A stretch of DNA of 64,000 nt from positions 310,001 to 374,000 of the forward strand of contig JAUKTV010000005.1 of NCBI GenBank assembly GCA_030549205.1, written 5' to 3'. The stretch is from Apiosordaria backusii. Its lineage: Eukaryota; Ascomycota; Sordariomycetes; Sordariales; Lasiosphaeriaceae. Shown here piece after piece: positions 23,721-33,400 of this stretch. Within the stretch, counting starts at the first letter, position 1. Every line of letters begins with the position of its first letter. The notes below the pieces were generated by a model that saw only the letters and a program-made list of their open reading frames with translations, ran no database searches and was not told the origin of the DNA. Made by a program: the position numbers and the translations under genes.

Positions 23721-24395
23721 ATGTCTTCTAACCGTGTCTTGAAGCGCTCTAAGGTTACTCATCCTAAAACCGTTTGTCGCGACGTTCTGCTCGAGACTGT
23801 CCTTCGTAATTCCATCGCTATGCCAATCTCCTGTTCCTACTGCGAACGTCGCTCCCTATCCTGCGAGCTCTCCTCTCCCGACTCCTCTCGCTGCTCCTCC
23901 TGCATCTCTTCCAACCAACCTTTTTGCGAAGCTGGTGGTTTGTCCGCCTCCAGTCTCCGTAAAATCGTTGCCCACCATGATCGCCTTGACGCTGATATCG
24001 AGAAGGTGGACTCCGAACTGTCCGTTATCATGGCTAAAGCGACGCGTCTCCGAAAACAGAAGAAAATGTGGCTTGATAAGATGGCGCGCGCGATATCCCG
24101 AGGTCTCGACAGCGTGGAAGAACTGGAGAGGATTGAGCGTGAGGAGGCTGCTAGTAAGGCCGCCCCTCATCCTCAACCGGACTCCTCCTTCGATTGGACT
24201 TCCGTACCGTCGGACTGGCCGGGCCAGGATTTTGCCGGCGGGAGTGCTGCTTTTGCTGAGGATTTTGTCTCTTTTGCTCCTCCCCTGGTCCCTGGTTCCT
24301 CCTTTGACCAAAACGTTGGTTTGTTTCGATATTCTCCGCCCGCGGCCGTTCAGGGTTCCTCCGGTGGAACTCCTCCAACTTCTCAGGGCAATTGA
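23721..24395 (+). CDS. Antisense ORF in the Gypsy element: Zn2Cys6-cluster plus coiled-coil protein
   Basis: This is a 224-aa frame on the strand opposite gag-pol, between the 3' LTR and pol. It overlaps the last 245 bases of pol tail to tail. Near the N terminus it carries six cysteines spaced C-x2-C-x6-C-x9-C-x2-C-x7-C (CSYCERRSLSC ... CSSCISSNQPFC), which fits the fungal Zn2Cys6 binuclear cluster. A predicted coiled coil follows (HDRLDADIEKVDSELSVI), then a basic patch and an acidic, Phe/Pro/Ser-rich tail. That order matches Gal4-type DNA-binding proteins, though a non-DNA-binding zinc module is possible. The start at 23721 is the first ATG of the frame; a GTAAGT...TTTCAG motif just upstream (27 nt) is too short for a normal intron. 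Expression from the LTR on the plus strand is inferred. Confidence 0.7.
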   Translation: MSSNRVLKRSKVTHPKTVCRDVLLETVLRNSIAMPISCSYCERRSLSCELSSPDSSRCSSCISSNQPFCEAGGLSASSLRKIVAHHDRLDADIEKVDSELSVIMAKATRLRKQKKMWLDKMARAISRGLDSVEELERIEREEAASKAAPHPQPDSSFDWTSVPSDWPGQDFAGGSAAFAEDFVSFAPPLVPGSSFDQNVGLFRYSPPAAVQGSSGGTPPTSQGN

Positions 24396-27300
24396 GGTTT
24401 GTAACTGGTTCCCAAGAATTGTCCGTGGCTGGGTAACCTAGCCAGCTGACCAGATATTCTAGTTGTCCCTTGTTGATGCGCGAATCTAGTACCTCTTCCA
24501 CGTCGTACTCTTCTTCCTCGTCCTCGGCTTCTACTTGAGTGTCTGGGCTGGCGGCCCGTGGTGCCGGTTCTAAGAGTGAAATGTGAAAGGTGCTTGATCG
24601 TAGCCGCATAGTGTCTGGTAGCTTGAGCTTGAATGCCGTTTCTGATATCTTTTCCTCGACCGTGAAAGGTCCCACTCTCCTGTGGTCCAACTTCTTGCTT
24701 GGTCGTTTGGTGCGTAAATTTCGTGTTGACAAAAACACTTTATCCCCCCTCTTCAAGCGAGGTCCCTCGAGCCGTTTGACGTTGTAGTATTTGCGCATGC
24801 GTTCCCGAACGAACTCGAGCTCTTCTTTGAGTTTGGCGTGCAGCATGTGTAGCTTCCCTGCCTTCGCTGCCGCCCTAGGCACTCTTGCCTCTGGTCCTTG
24901 TCGTAGATCAGCCTCGAAACCGTAATTCGCGAAAAATGGCGTGACTTTTGTCGTTTCTGTGGGTGCTGTGTTGTAGGCGAGTTGTGCTGCTGGCAAAAGT
25001 TCAACCCAGTTGTCTTGTTCGAAATTGATGTAGTTCCGAAGATATTGTTCCACAATCTGGTTGAGCCTTTCTGTTTGACCGTCCGTCTGCGGGTGATATG
25101 CTGACGATGCCTTGCTTCTCACTCCTACTTGCTCCATCAGAGCCTTCCAAAACTTCGACACGAACTTGGTGTCGCGATCCGTGATGAATTCCCTTGGCCA
25201 TGTGTGTGTCGCCGTAACGTTCCGAAACACCACATCTGCCAACTGTTCTGCCGTCCAGGTCTCCCTGTAGGGCAGGAAGTATGCCCACTTGGTGAGTCTG
25301 TCGACAACTGTGAGGATGCTGTCATACTTGACTCCTGTGACCGTGTCCTTGGAATGTGGTAGCTTGGTGATAAAGTCCATCGTCACTGAGCTCCACGGTT
25401 GTTCTGCCACTGGCAATGGCTCCAAGAATCCGTAAGGCTTGTGTCTCTCTGCCTTCGTCCTTCTGCAGAGGTCACATTCTCGCAGCGTTTCCTCAACATC
25501 CTTCCTTAATCCTGGCCAATTGAAGTGTTGTTTGACCTTTTCTGTCGTCTTGGCCACTCCCATGTGTCCTCCGAGCTTCGACTCGTGGATCTCCTGAATC
25601 AATGCCTTTCGCTGCTCGGGTTCGACATAAGCTCGATTGTGGTACCAGAGCCGGTAATTGTCGTCCTTCTGGATCCCCAAAGGTTCCAGTTCAGCCCATC
25701 GTTCCTGCTCGTTGCTGCCGATGTTGCTCTGATATTTGTTGGCTGTTGATTCTTCTCGGTACACTGCACAACACTCAGCCCACTGCTGGAGCGGGTGCTT
25801 CAGTGTGCCTTCTGCTGTTTCCTGCAGCAATGGTGGTGACTCCTCCGCCACTTTTTCTTCGTGGTGGTCCGCTCTTCTGCTTAGAGCGTCCGCTCTTGCG
25901 TTCTCGGACCCCTTCTTGTAATGAATCTGAAAATTGAACTCAGACAGGAATTCTGACCACCTGCCTTGCCTGGCGTTGAGGACCTTGGTAGTAGTGAAAT
26001 ACTTCAAGTTTTTGTGATCCGTGTAGACCTGGACCTCGTAGTTGGTCCCGCTGAGGTATGGTCTCCATTCCTCGAAAGCCTCGATGATGGCAAGCAGCTC
26101 CTTGTCGTGGATGGGGTAGTTCTTGCGTGGTCCCTCCAGTTTCTTCGAAAAGAATGCTACCGGGTGCAACTTCCCGTCCTGGTCTCGCTGTCCTAGCTGT
26201 CCTCCGATGGCGTAGTCGGAAGCGTCTGTTTCAACTTCGAAAGGTCGTCCTGGATCCGGAAGCTTGAGTACTGGGTCCGCCGTAATGGCATTCTTGATGG
26301 CTTGAAAAGCCTCTTCCTGTTCTTCTTCCCATTTGAACTCGGCGTCCTTCTTGGTTAGGTCGTTCAATGGTTTTGCAATGGCGCCGTAGTTCCGTATAAA
26401 CATTCGATAAAAGTTAGTGAATCCCAGAAACTCTCGAACCCTGGTCTTCAGCTGTTCGGGTGTTTCTCCCTGTGGTCTCGGCCAGTTCTTGACTGCCGCG
26501 ATCTTCCCTGGTTCCATTCGCACTTCTCCTGGCGAGATCAGATACCCGAGATAGACCGTCTCCTGCACATGGAACTCGCTCTTGTCTTTGTTGACCGATA
26601 GTCCTGCTCCATGTAGCGCGTCCAAAATTTCCTTGACGTGCTGCTTGTGTTCTTCCAGAGTGCGTGAGTAGATGAGAACGTCGTCGAGATAACAAACTGC
26701 TGTTTTGTCGAGATACTTGCGAATCGTGTGATCAACGAGGGCCTGGAAAGTTGCTGGTGCATTTGTGAGCCCGAACGGCATGACGAGGTACTCGAAATGC
26801 CCGTAAGGCGTGCGAAAAGCTGTCTTCCATTCGTCTCCCTCCTTGATTCGTATGTGCGCGTACCCGACTGGCATATCAAGTCTGGTGAACCATCGTGCCC
26901 CTGACAGTTGACTTCGCAGCCGCGAAATCAGCGGTAGTGGGTAACCGTTCTTCACCGTCTCCTGATTTAGCTGTCGATAATCCACACACAGTCGTGGACT
27001 CCCATCCTTCTTCGGCACGAAGAAAACAGGATATCCAGCCGGCGATGTGGATGCTCTGATGTGTCCCCTCTTGATATTTTCGTCCAAATACTTCCGCAAC
27101 TCCTCACTCTGCTTGTCGTTGGTGTGGTAGACCTGGAAGAGCTTGAGTTTTGCTCCTTCCTTGAGCTTGATCTCATGGTCCCATGGTCCCCTCTCTGGTA
27201 GACCCTGAAGGTGCTTTGCCGTGAACACTGGATGCCCTTGATATTCCGGCGGTACCTCCTTTTTCTCGCTTTTCTTCAAATTGTTGTAATAAGCGTATTT

Positions 27301-28029
27301 GTCCTTCATTGCTGCCGCAATCTCCACCAACGCAACTGTTCCTACCAACCCTACTTCTTCGATCTTGCCGCCTGTGTCGATTGAGTACACTAATATTTCC
27401 CGTGTCTCTTGCGGTGGTGCCGTGGAGGGTGCTTGTCCCGCACTCTGCTCCTGCCGTGCTCCTGATCTCCCATCGTTGGTTGGGTACTCCCGATATGTCC
27501 TCGGTCGTAGGTGGCCACCATCCTTCCAGTCGATGTCTGGGTTGTAGTCCTCGTGCCATGGCTGCCCCAGGATCATGTCCTTTTCTGGCCCCATGTCCAC
27601 GATGTCGAAAATCACTGTCGTTGTTTTTCCTGACACTGTGATGTCCAGTGGCAACGTCTCTTTGGTTACCAGCTGTGTAGGGAAGGGTCCTTTCATGACG
27701 ACCTCTTCCTCCTTCTTTCTCCATGGAACCCGGGCTTGTTGCACAAATCTTGGTGAAATCAAGTCCGCTTCTGCTCCACTGTCCACGAGTGCTTGCGTTT
27801 GGAACCCCTTCCAACGCGCTGCCACTCGCAATCTTTTGTCTTTCATGCCCCTCCTCTGTACAGCAGCGACCTCGCTGATGCGTAGCTCGTGGTCCTTTAG
27901 AGGTTTGCGGCCTCCGCGAAAGGCCGTGACCCTTTTCCCGACTGTTGTTGAGCCTCCAGAGCGTCCTCCTTCGCCGAACTGTCCAGCAGCTCGAAACCGG
28001 CTAACCATTGTCGTTGGGCTTCTTTCCAT
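24151..28029 (-). CDS. pol: Gypsy Pol: protease, RT, RNase H, integrase, chromodomain
   Basis: This is one open frame of up to 1292 codons, without stops, entered by -1 frameshift at 27933-27939 rather than by its own start. In order it shows an aspartic protease (ALVDSGAEADLI, about 27760-27790), reverse transcriptase with catalytic YLDDVLIYS (about 26665-26700), RNase H (FEVETDASDYAIGGQ), integrase with an HHCC zinc finger (about 25460-25590) and a DDE core (VTMDF, FITDRDTKF, GQTERLN), and a C-terminal chromodomain (EYDVEEVLDSRINKGQLEYL, about 24370-24510). The chromodomain places it among chromoviruses, which target histone-marked chromatin. No RIP stops or frame breaks are visible, so this part looks functional. 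Confidence 0.95.
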   Translation of the reverse strand: MERSPTTMVSRFRAAGQFGEGGRSGGSTTVGKRVTAFRGGRKPLKDHELRISEVAAVQRRGMKDKRLRVAARWKGFQTQALVDSGAEADLISPRFVQQARVPWRKKEEEVVMKGPFPTQLVTKETLPLDITVSGKTTTVIFDIVDMGPEKDMILGQPWHEDYNPDIDWKDGGHLRPRTYREYPTNDGRSGARQEQSAGQAPSTAPPQETREILVYSIDTGGKIEEVGLVGTVALVEIAAAMKDKYAYYNNLKKSEKKEVPPEYQGHPVFTAKHLQGLPERGPWDHEIKLKEGAKLKLFQVYHTNDKQSEELRKYLDENIKRGHIRASTSPAGYPVFFVPKKDGSPRLCVDYRQLNQETVKNGYPLPLISRLRSQLSGARWFTRLDMPVGYAHIRIKEGDEWKTAFRTPYGHFEYLVMPFGLTNAPATFQALVDHTIRKYLDKTAVCYLDDVLIYSRTLEEHKQHVKEILDALHGAGLSVNKDKSEFHVQETVYLGYLISPGEVRMEPGKIAAVKNWPRPQGETPEQLKTRVREFLGFTNFYRMFIRNYGAIAKPLNDLTKKDAEFKWEEEQEEAFQAIKNAITADPVLKLPDPGRPFEVETDASDYAIGGQLGQRDQDGKLHPVAFFSKKLEGPRKNYPIHDKELLAIIEAFEEWRPYLSGTNYEVQVYTDHKNLKYFTTTKVLNARQGRWSEFLSEFNFQIHYKKGSENARADALSRRADHHEEKVAEESPPLLQETAEGTLKHPLQQWAECCAVYREESTANKYQSNIGSNEQERWAELEPLGIQKDDNYRLWYHNRAYVEPEQRKALIQEIHESKLGGHMGVAKTTEKVKQHFNWPGLRKDVEETLRECDLCRRTKAERHKPYGFLEPLPVAEQPWSSVTMDFITKLPHSKDTVTGVKYDSILTVVDRLTKWAYFLPYRETWTAEQLADVVFRNVTATHTWPREFITDRDTKFVSKFWKALMEQVGVRSKASSAYHPQTDGQTERLNQIVEQYLRNYINFEQDNWVELLPAAQLAYNTAPTETTKVTPFFANYGFEADLRQGPEARVPRAAAKAGKLHMLHAKLKEELEFVRERMRKYYNVKRLEGPRLKRGDKVFLSTRNLRTKRPSKKLDHRRVGPFTVEEKISETAFKLKLPDTMRLRSSTFHISLLEPAPRAASPDTQVEAEDEEEEYDVEEVLDSRINKGQLEYLVSWLGYPATDNSWEPVTNLNCPEKLEEFHRRNPERPRAENIETNQRFGQRRNQGPGEEQKRQNPQQKQHSRRQNPGPASPTVRKSNRRRSPVEDEGRPY

Positions 28030-30022
28030 TCCTCGCTGTCAGATGGGCGTTCATCTATCCCATAGGCTTCTCCCCATGTGATGTTTCTTTCCGCGTGGTA
28101 TGCCCGCACCTTCATTCTCAAGTGAAGTGCGCAATCCTTGCTTGGGCAATAAGCCATGTCCTTATCGGGGTTATCCACGCAGCATCGAGCCTCTCTTGGC
28201 CAAAACTGAATGACCTGTCGGACATTGTCGGGTCGAACCGGATCCCCTTGTCTCCACAAGAAATAGTCGTTTAATTCCTCGTCCGGGGCTCCCCATCTTG
28301 CGAGTGTCCTCGATACTGGTGCTGGTTGTCCTGTCTGGGTAACCTCCCTGATCGGCCAATGCCTGTTAAGGGCTTTCAACTGGTAATGTTCCGCGCATCC
28401 GTGAGCGATGCACTGGAACCATGGCATTCTTCTGTGCTCTGGGTGTTTTGGGTGAACCTGTGGCGTGTCTCCTTCGCAAGGAGTATACCATCCCTGTGTT
28501 GGGACCTCTTCTGGCGTCAGTGCGAGTCCCACGCTGGCCACTGGTCGCGCTGCCCAAAATTCATCCCAAGTCTCTCCATACTCGTTGAGCCGCATAAGGT
28601 CTCCAACGAACTCTTCCTCCGGAATGATCCAGCGTTCATTGCCCTGCCCGAGCTGTGCAAGCGGTGGGCTGTCGGTCGTGGCTTGCGCCATCTTGTCCTC
28701 GAGGTCGCGATAGTGTCGTTCAATCGCTTCTCGCTGGTTCCGAAGTTCTTCCACCTCTTTCTCGAGTCTTTGAACCCGTTCCTCGGCTTGCCTTAGGGTC
28801 TCTCCCGTGTCTAAACTCGAGAGGGCGGTCGTGACGAAAACCTGCCTTAGTCTCCGCAAGGTTTCCTCAGAGGGTCCTGGAGCCGTGTTTTCCTCTAGCC
28901 TGGTGGCTCCCCTGGTTGGCAGTTCTTGTCCCACAACACGGTCTTCTCCCTCAGAGTCGACTGTTAATTCTCCTTCCTGAGTCTCATGCACGTAGTCGCT
29001 GTCGGTGTAGTCGTCCGCTGAGTCCAGGAATCCATCGTTGCCGTACTCAATGCTTGAGATCTCAACAACCCGCGTTGTCTTCGCAACTGCCGCCGCCTCC
29101 TTTTCCTTCCAGCTGAGCTGCTTGGGTGCCCGACAGTCTCTCTTGAAATGCCCCGTCTTCCCGCAGTTGAAGCACTTGACGTTGTTCTTCCCTTGAACCG
29201 CTTCTGAACTGCGTCAATCTCCATAGGTCCCGCGTGAGTGGTTCCAGACACGCTTGTGGTGTAGCGTTTCTTCTTGTCGTTGGCTCGGTAGCCTCCGGAG
29301 CCACGGTGTTGTCCTGGGTTTGCACGCGTTCCTCTTTTCTCCATCCGGCGTTGAAACTGCCGGTCGTCGATACGAATGGCTGTAGCGATGTATTTGTCGA
29401 TGGTGTCCGGTCTCTCCTCCTTGTACAACTCGTCCTTCACTTCGTCCTTGAGTCCGTTGTAGAAAAGCTGCATCAAGCCTTCGTCATTAATCTCGCTGCG
29501 CAGGGCGTCGGTCTTGAAGGTGGCAGCATAGTCGGCTGCCGACCGGGTCTGGCGCAAGTTGGCGAGTCTCTCCTGGGCTCGGCGAGCTTCATCGTACTCT
29601 CCGAAGACTTCCTTGATGCGGGTCTCGAACTTCTTGAAGGTCTCGAAGCACTCCCTAGTGATGTCCTTCCTGGTGCCTGCGTCGTCGTTCTCGTAATAGT
29701 CGTCCAGGATGGGCTCGAACCACGCGAGAGCCTTGTCCTTGAGTCGAGATGCCGCGTAGGTGACCTTGGACTCCTCGTCAGGGAAGCGAGTAGGGTAGTA
29801 CCGAAAATAGGTCTTGAGCTGGATCAGGAACCCTCCAAGCTCCCCCTTTCCGCCACCATAGCGTTCGGGGGCCTCAATCTTGGCCAGCTGGCTACCGCGG
29901 TGATCCAGGTGACCAACGGCGACGACTTGGTCCTGGGTCTGTTGAACCGCATCCTCGAGCTCCTTGACGCGAGCGTTGAGTCGAGCCAGAATGGCTTGAG
30001 GGCTTTCTTTGTTGTCCGCCAT
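27897..30022 (-). CDS. gag: Gypsy Gag: capsid, zinc knuckle and Cys/His-rich C-terminal extension (one frame break)
   Basis: The ATG at 30022 (context CACCATGG) opens a coiled coil and a capsid-like region (ALAWFEPILDDYY ... LMQLFYNGLKDEVKDELY). The zinc knuckle CFNCGKTGHFKRDC (about 29131-29172) is in a frame offset by -1 from the capsid, so one base appears missing, or a shift occurs, in the segment 29182-29208. The frame then stays open to TAA at 27897-27899 through a coiled coil (about 28690-28810) and a second Cys/His-rich module (FQCIAHGCAEH, then CCVDNPDKDMAYC and CALH). Such a long C-terminal extension is seen in some fungal Gypsy gags. Pol is reached by a second -1 shift near the end. 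The capsid frame itself ends at 28964 if no shift occurs. Confidence 0.8.
27908..27939 (-). promoter_or_regulatory. -1 programmed ribosomal frameshift cassette (gag to pol)
   Basis: On the element strand the heptamer GGGAAAA (27939-27933) sits exactly in the X XXY YYZ phase of the gag frame. It is followed by a 6-nt spacer (27932-27927) and a hairpin with a 6-bp stem: CGGCCT (27926-27921), loop TTCGCGG, AGGCCG (27913-27908). The gag stop comes at 27899-27897, and pol is open in the -1 frame across the site. Confidence 0.82.
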
Positions 30023-30075
30023 GGTGATGGGTACCTTCAACTTATCCGTGACAGAGTTGAAGTGAGTATGCAACG

Positions 30076-30489
30076 TGTGACGAACCCCTGTACAGAACCT
30101 CTGAAAGGGATACTCGGTTGAAGGTAACTTCTGACAATTGGTTCGGTGCAGCTAAACAGTGCACAACAAGATGTCTCAATGTAAACACAAGATACCGTGA
30201 ATACAAGCTGTGATTGCATACTGCGGAACTATCTACAAGCTATCTAGTTCCTCCGTATATATAGGCCATGAATCCCTAAGTACCTCCGTACCTGGATCTA
30301 TCCTTCAACACGTAGATCCCTTGGATCTATGTTCCAAATCCTAGATCCCCTGTATCTACGTTCTTAATCCTAGATCGATGTTCCGAATCCTAGATCCCCT
30401 GGATCTACGTTCTTAATCCTAGATCCTTATCGTGCTCCTTATCCGTCGCTTGGCCCGTGCCACCCTCGCGCCTCTCCACGCTTGTGACA
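30076..30489 (-). repeat. 5' LTR of the young Gypsy element (414 bp)
   Basis: It is identical to 23195-23608 and is followed by the AATTA target duplication at 30490-30494. Transcription of gag-pol would start here on the minus strand. I see no convincing tRNA-complementary primer site just inside it, so the priming mode is open. Confidence 0.95.
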
Positions 30490-30494
30490 AATTA

Positions 30495-33400
30495 TAACTG
30501 TAGTTCCGATAGAACTAAGTTAAACTGGAATAACCGAAATAAATAAAATAGAAAGCTAAACTAAGTCTACTAAGTAGAAGATACCGAAGATAAAACTAAA
30601 GCTAACGTTAAAAGTAAATCTAATAATAATTATTATAATACTAAGGCTAAAATATCTTACCTTATTTTTAATATTAATAAGTCCTATACTAAATGTCATT
30701 AACAGTTCTTTACTATAAAAGAGACTTTTAACTACTATAAGTCGTACTATAGTATATTAGAAGTTCGTATTGAATTATTTAGTAAGTACTTAAAGAATAT
30801 TAAAAAGTGCATTTATAATTATTATTATAAAGTTTTTAAGTTTTACAATATACTATTTAAGCACTTTAAAGTCTATAAGAACGTAGTTAAAGGCTTTATT
30901 TACCTTACTGCAGTTAACCTTAAAATCGATAACTCTTTTTTAATTTACTAAAACGCCCTTTAACTTTTAAACAAATTTAAAGTTAAGAAAGTACTACTAT
31001 TTAATATTAAAGAAAACGATTAAAATCCTAACTTTAACTTTATCTATTTATATACGCTAACTAGGTTTAAAACTGATAATAAAGACTTAGAAATTTACTT
31101 TAATCTTAATATAGGTAAAACTATTATCGGGTAAAATTTCCTTAATATACTTAAATATACTATTAAAAAGTAAAGAGGTAAGGTTAAAGGTATTAACGGT
31201 AAGCCACTTTAACTTAATAAGTAGGTAAAGTTCTCTTTTTATCTTTTAAAATATGATCTTTAAGGAAATCTAACTTTAATAAAGTTTACTAAAGGCGGTT
31301 AAGTTATTAAAGACTTTACACTTAACCTTCTATTTAGTAATGACTTTATAGTCCTATACAGTATAGAAATCGACTATAGTAATTAAAAGATTTACCTATA
31401 CTTAATAGAGTATTATATTAAGTTTACCGTTTATATAACTTTTAAGCCTTACTATAAGAAAGTAAAGACAATGTAGAAAATTACTTTTGTATTTAATTAA
31501 AAAGCCTTTATTTCTATTAAATATAAGCCTTTTTTTATAGATTATACTTTTAATTTCGATTTAAAGTACTTTACCGTTATATCTTTCTTTATTAATACTT
31601 ATATACTTAAAGTAGTCTTTATTAAAAACAATACTGAAGGTATTTTTACCATTTTTAAGTATTGTAAAATCGGAGCTATTAAGGAATATTAAAATAGTAG
31701 ATACTTTATTATATTTTAAAATAAAGGCCTTAAAGCTTTAACTGTTAGCATTAATATTATTAGAACTGCTTTAATTACTATAAAGGAAAGATTATTACCA
31801 GTAATTACCTTTATAGTTATTGTAAATACTGCCGGCTTTAATATAGTACAGTTTACAATCTTATTATAAAGTCCTTTAATTATAAATACTTAGTTTCCGA
31901 TTACTTTAATAGTTAAGGAAGTTCTTTATAAATTGTCTATTAAAGAAATAATTAATACTTTAATGTCTATTAAATTATTTATACCGTTTAGTAATTTAAT
32001 TTTTAAAATTACTTAAGGAATATTAACTATTATACTTACTTAAAATCCTTTTAAAGTTAATATTATCTTTTAAACCTTAGTTTTAGTTTTTAGTCTGGAC
32101 TTAGCCTTTTAAGCTATACAGTTTAAGTAAGTAAAAGAACTTAAGCTTAACAATGCCCTTTTAACTATCTTTAAAAAGATCTTTAGTTTAAAAATTAAAA
32201 TAGATAAAGAGTATATCGAGATTATTATTAAAAAGGAAGTATATATATATACCGCTAATAAAGATTTTACTATAAAGATTATCGAAGTAATTAAGGAAAA
32301 GCCTACTTTATAGATAAATAAAGGTCTAATCGATATATTAAAGGAGGATATAATGTAAATATCTTTAATTAAAGGATAGTAAACTTAGTATTAAATAAAG
32401 GCTTAATCCTTTTTACTAAGTAAAAAAGATAGGGAAGTCCTTAACAATATCTATAGTTATCTATATAATTAAGATCGAATGGTTTTTTCTATAAGGTCTA
32501 TACTTTTTATATATTTAGTTTTTATTATTTAGAAAATACTATATAGTATTATAAAAGGTAAAGTAGTAATTGATCTCTATACTTTAAACCGAATCTCTAT
32601 CCTTAATAATTATCCTTTTCCTTTATAATCAAATATTATAGTAATTATAAAAGGAAAGAAATTTATTTTAACAATCAACGCTATCTTATTTTTTTACTAA
32701 TTTAGTATATACTTACTATATTAAAACTGGTTAATATTGATTAGTTTAAAAGATATAGAGGAACTTAAAATAGCGTTAATAAGATATCGAAATACCTTAG
32801 TATATATATAAAGGTTTATAGATATACTGTTAAAAAAATATAACTACTATTATAAAGCCTTTATTAATAATATTATAGTCTTTTTTAACTTAATTAAGAA
32901 TTATATTAAGTATCTATATATGGTTTTTAAACTCTTCTTTAATAAGAATATTGCACTTTTGTTAATTAAGTTATAGTTAAAATACCTTAACATTAAGCTC
33001 TTTAGCTTTTATATTAATACTTTAGGCCTTACTAATATTTATAATAAAATCGCTACTTTTTACTAACTGGCATTTCCGAAAAACTTTAAAGCTTTTAAGT
33101 AGTATATTAGAGGATTAGGATTTTTAAGGTATTTAATTTTATATTATATTAAGTTAACTAAGCCTTTATAATAGTAAAAAGTTAAACTGCTAATTATAGG
33201 ATATAAGTCTAGTTAAATTATATTAAATAACCTATAAAAATAAGCTAATTATTACTTTCAATTTATATTCAAACCTACTTAAGTTAAACTTAAGTCTTTT
33301 TATATTATTTAGAAGGCTATATATAATGATCCTACTATACTTTACTATTTCGATACTGATCGACTTTTATTTATATAGATCGATAGGTTAATTAAGTAAG

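Larger units (their letters stand above)
23195..30489 (-). mobile_element. Young, un-RIPped Ty3/Gypsy chromovirus (7.3 kb) with identical LTRs
   Basis: Two 414-bp LTRs (23195-23608 and 30076-30489), identical by eye over their whole length, flank a normal-GC interior. A 5-bp duplication, AATTA, lies at 23190-23194 and 30490-30494. The LTRs start TG and end CA. Gag and pol lie on the minus strand, so the 5' LTR is the one at 30076. A polypurine tract (AGAGGAGGGG) sits just inside the 3' LTR. Identical LTRs and absence of RIP changes inside a fully RIPped host element indicate a very recent insertion. It encodes Gag, a -1 shifted Pol with a chromodomain, and an additional antisense ORF. Confidence 0.95.
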
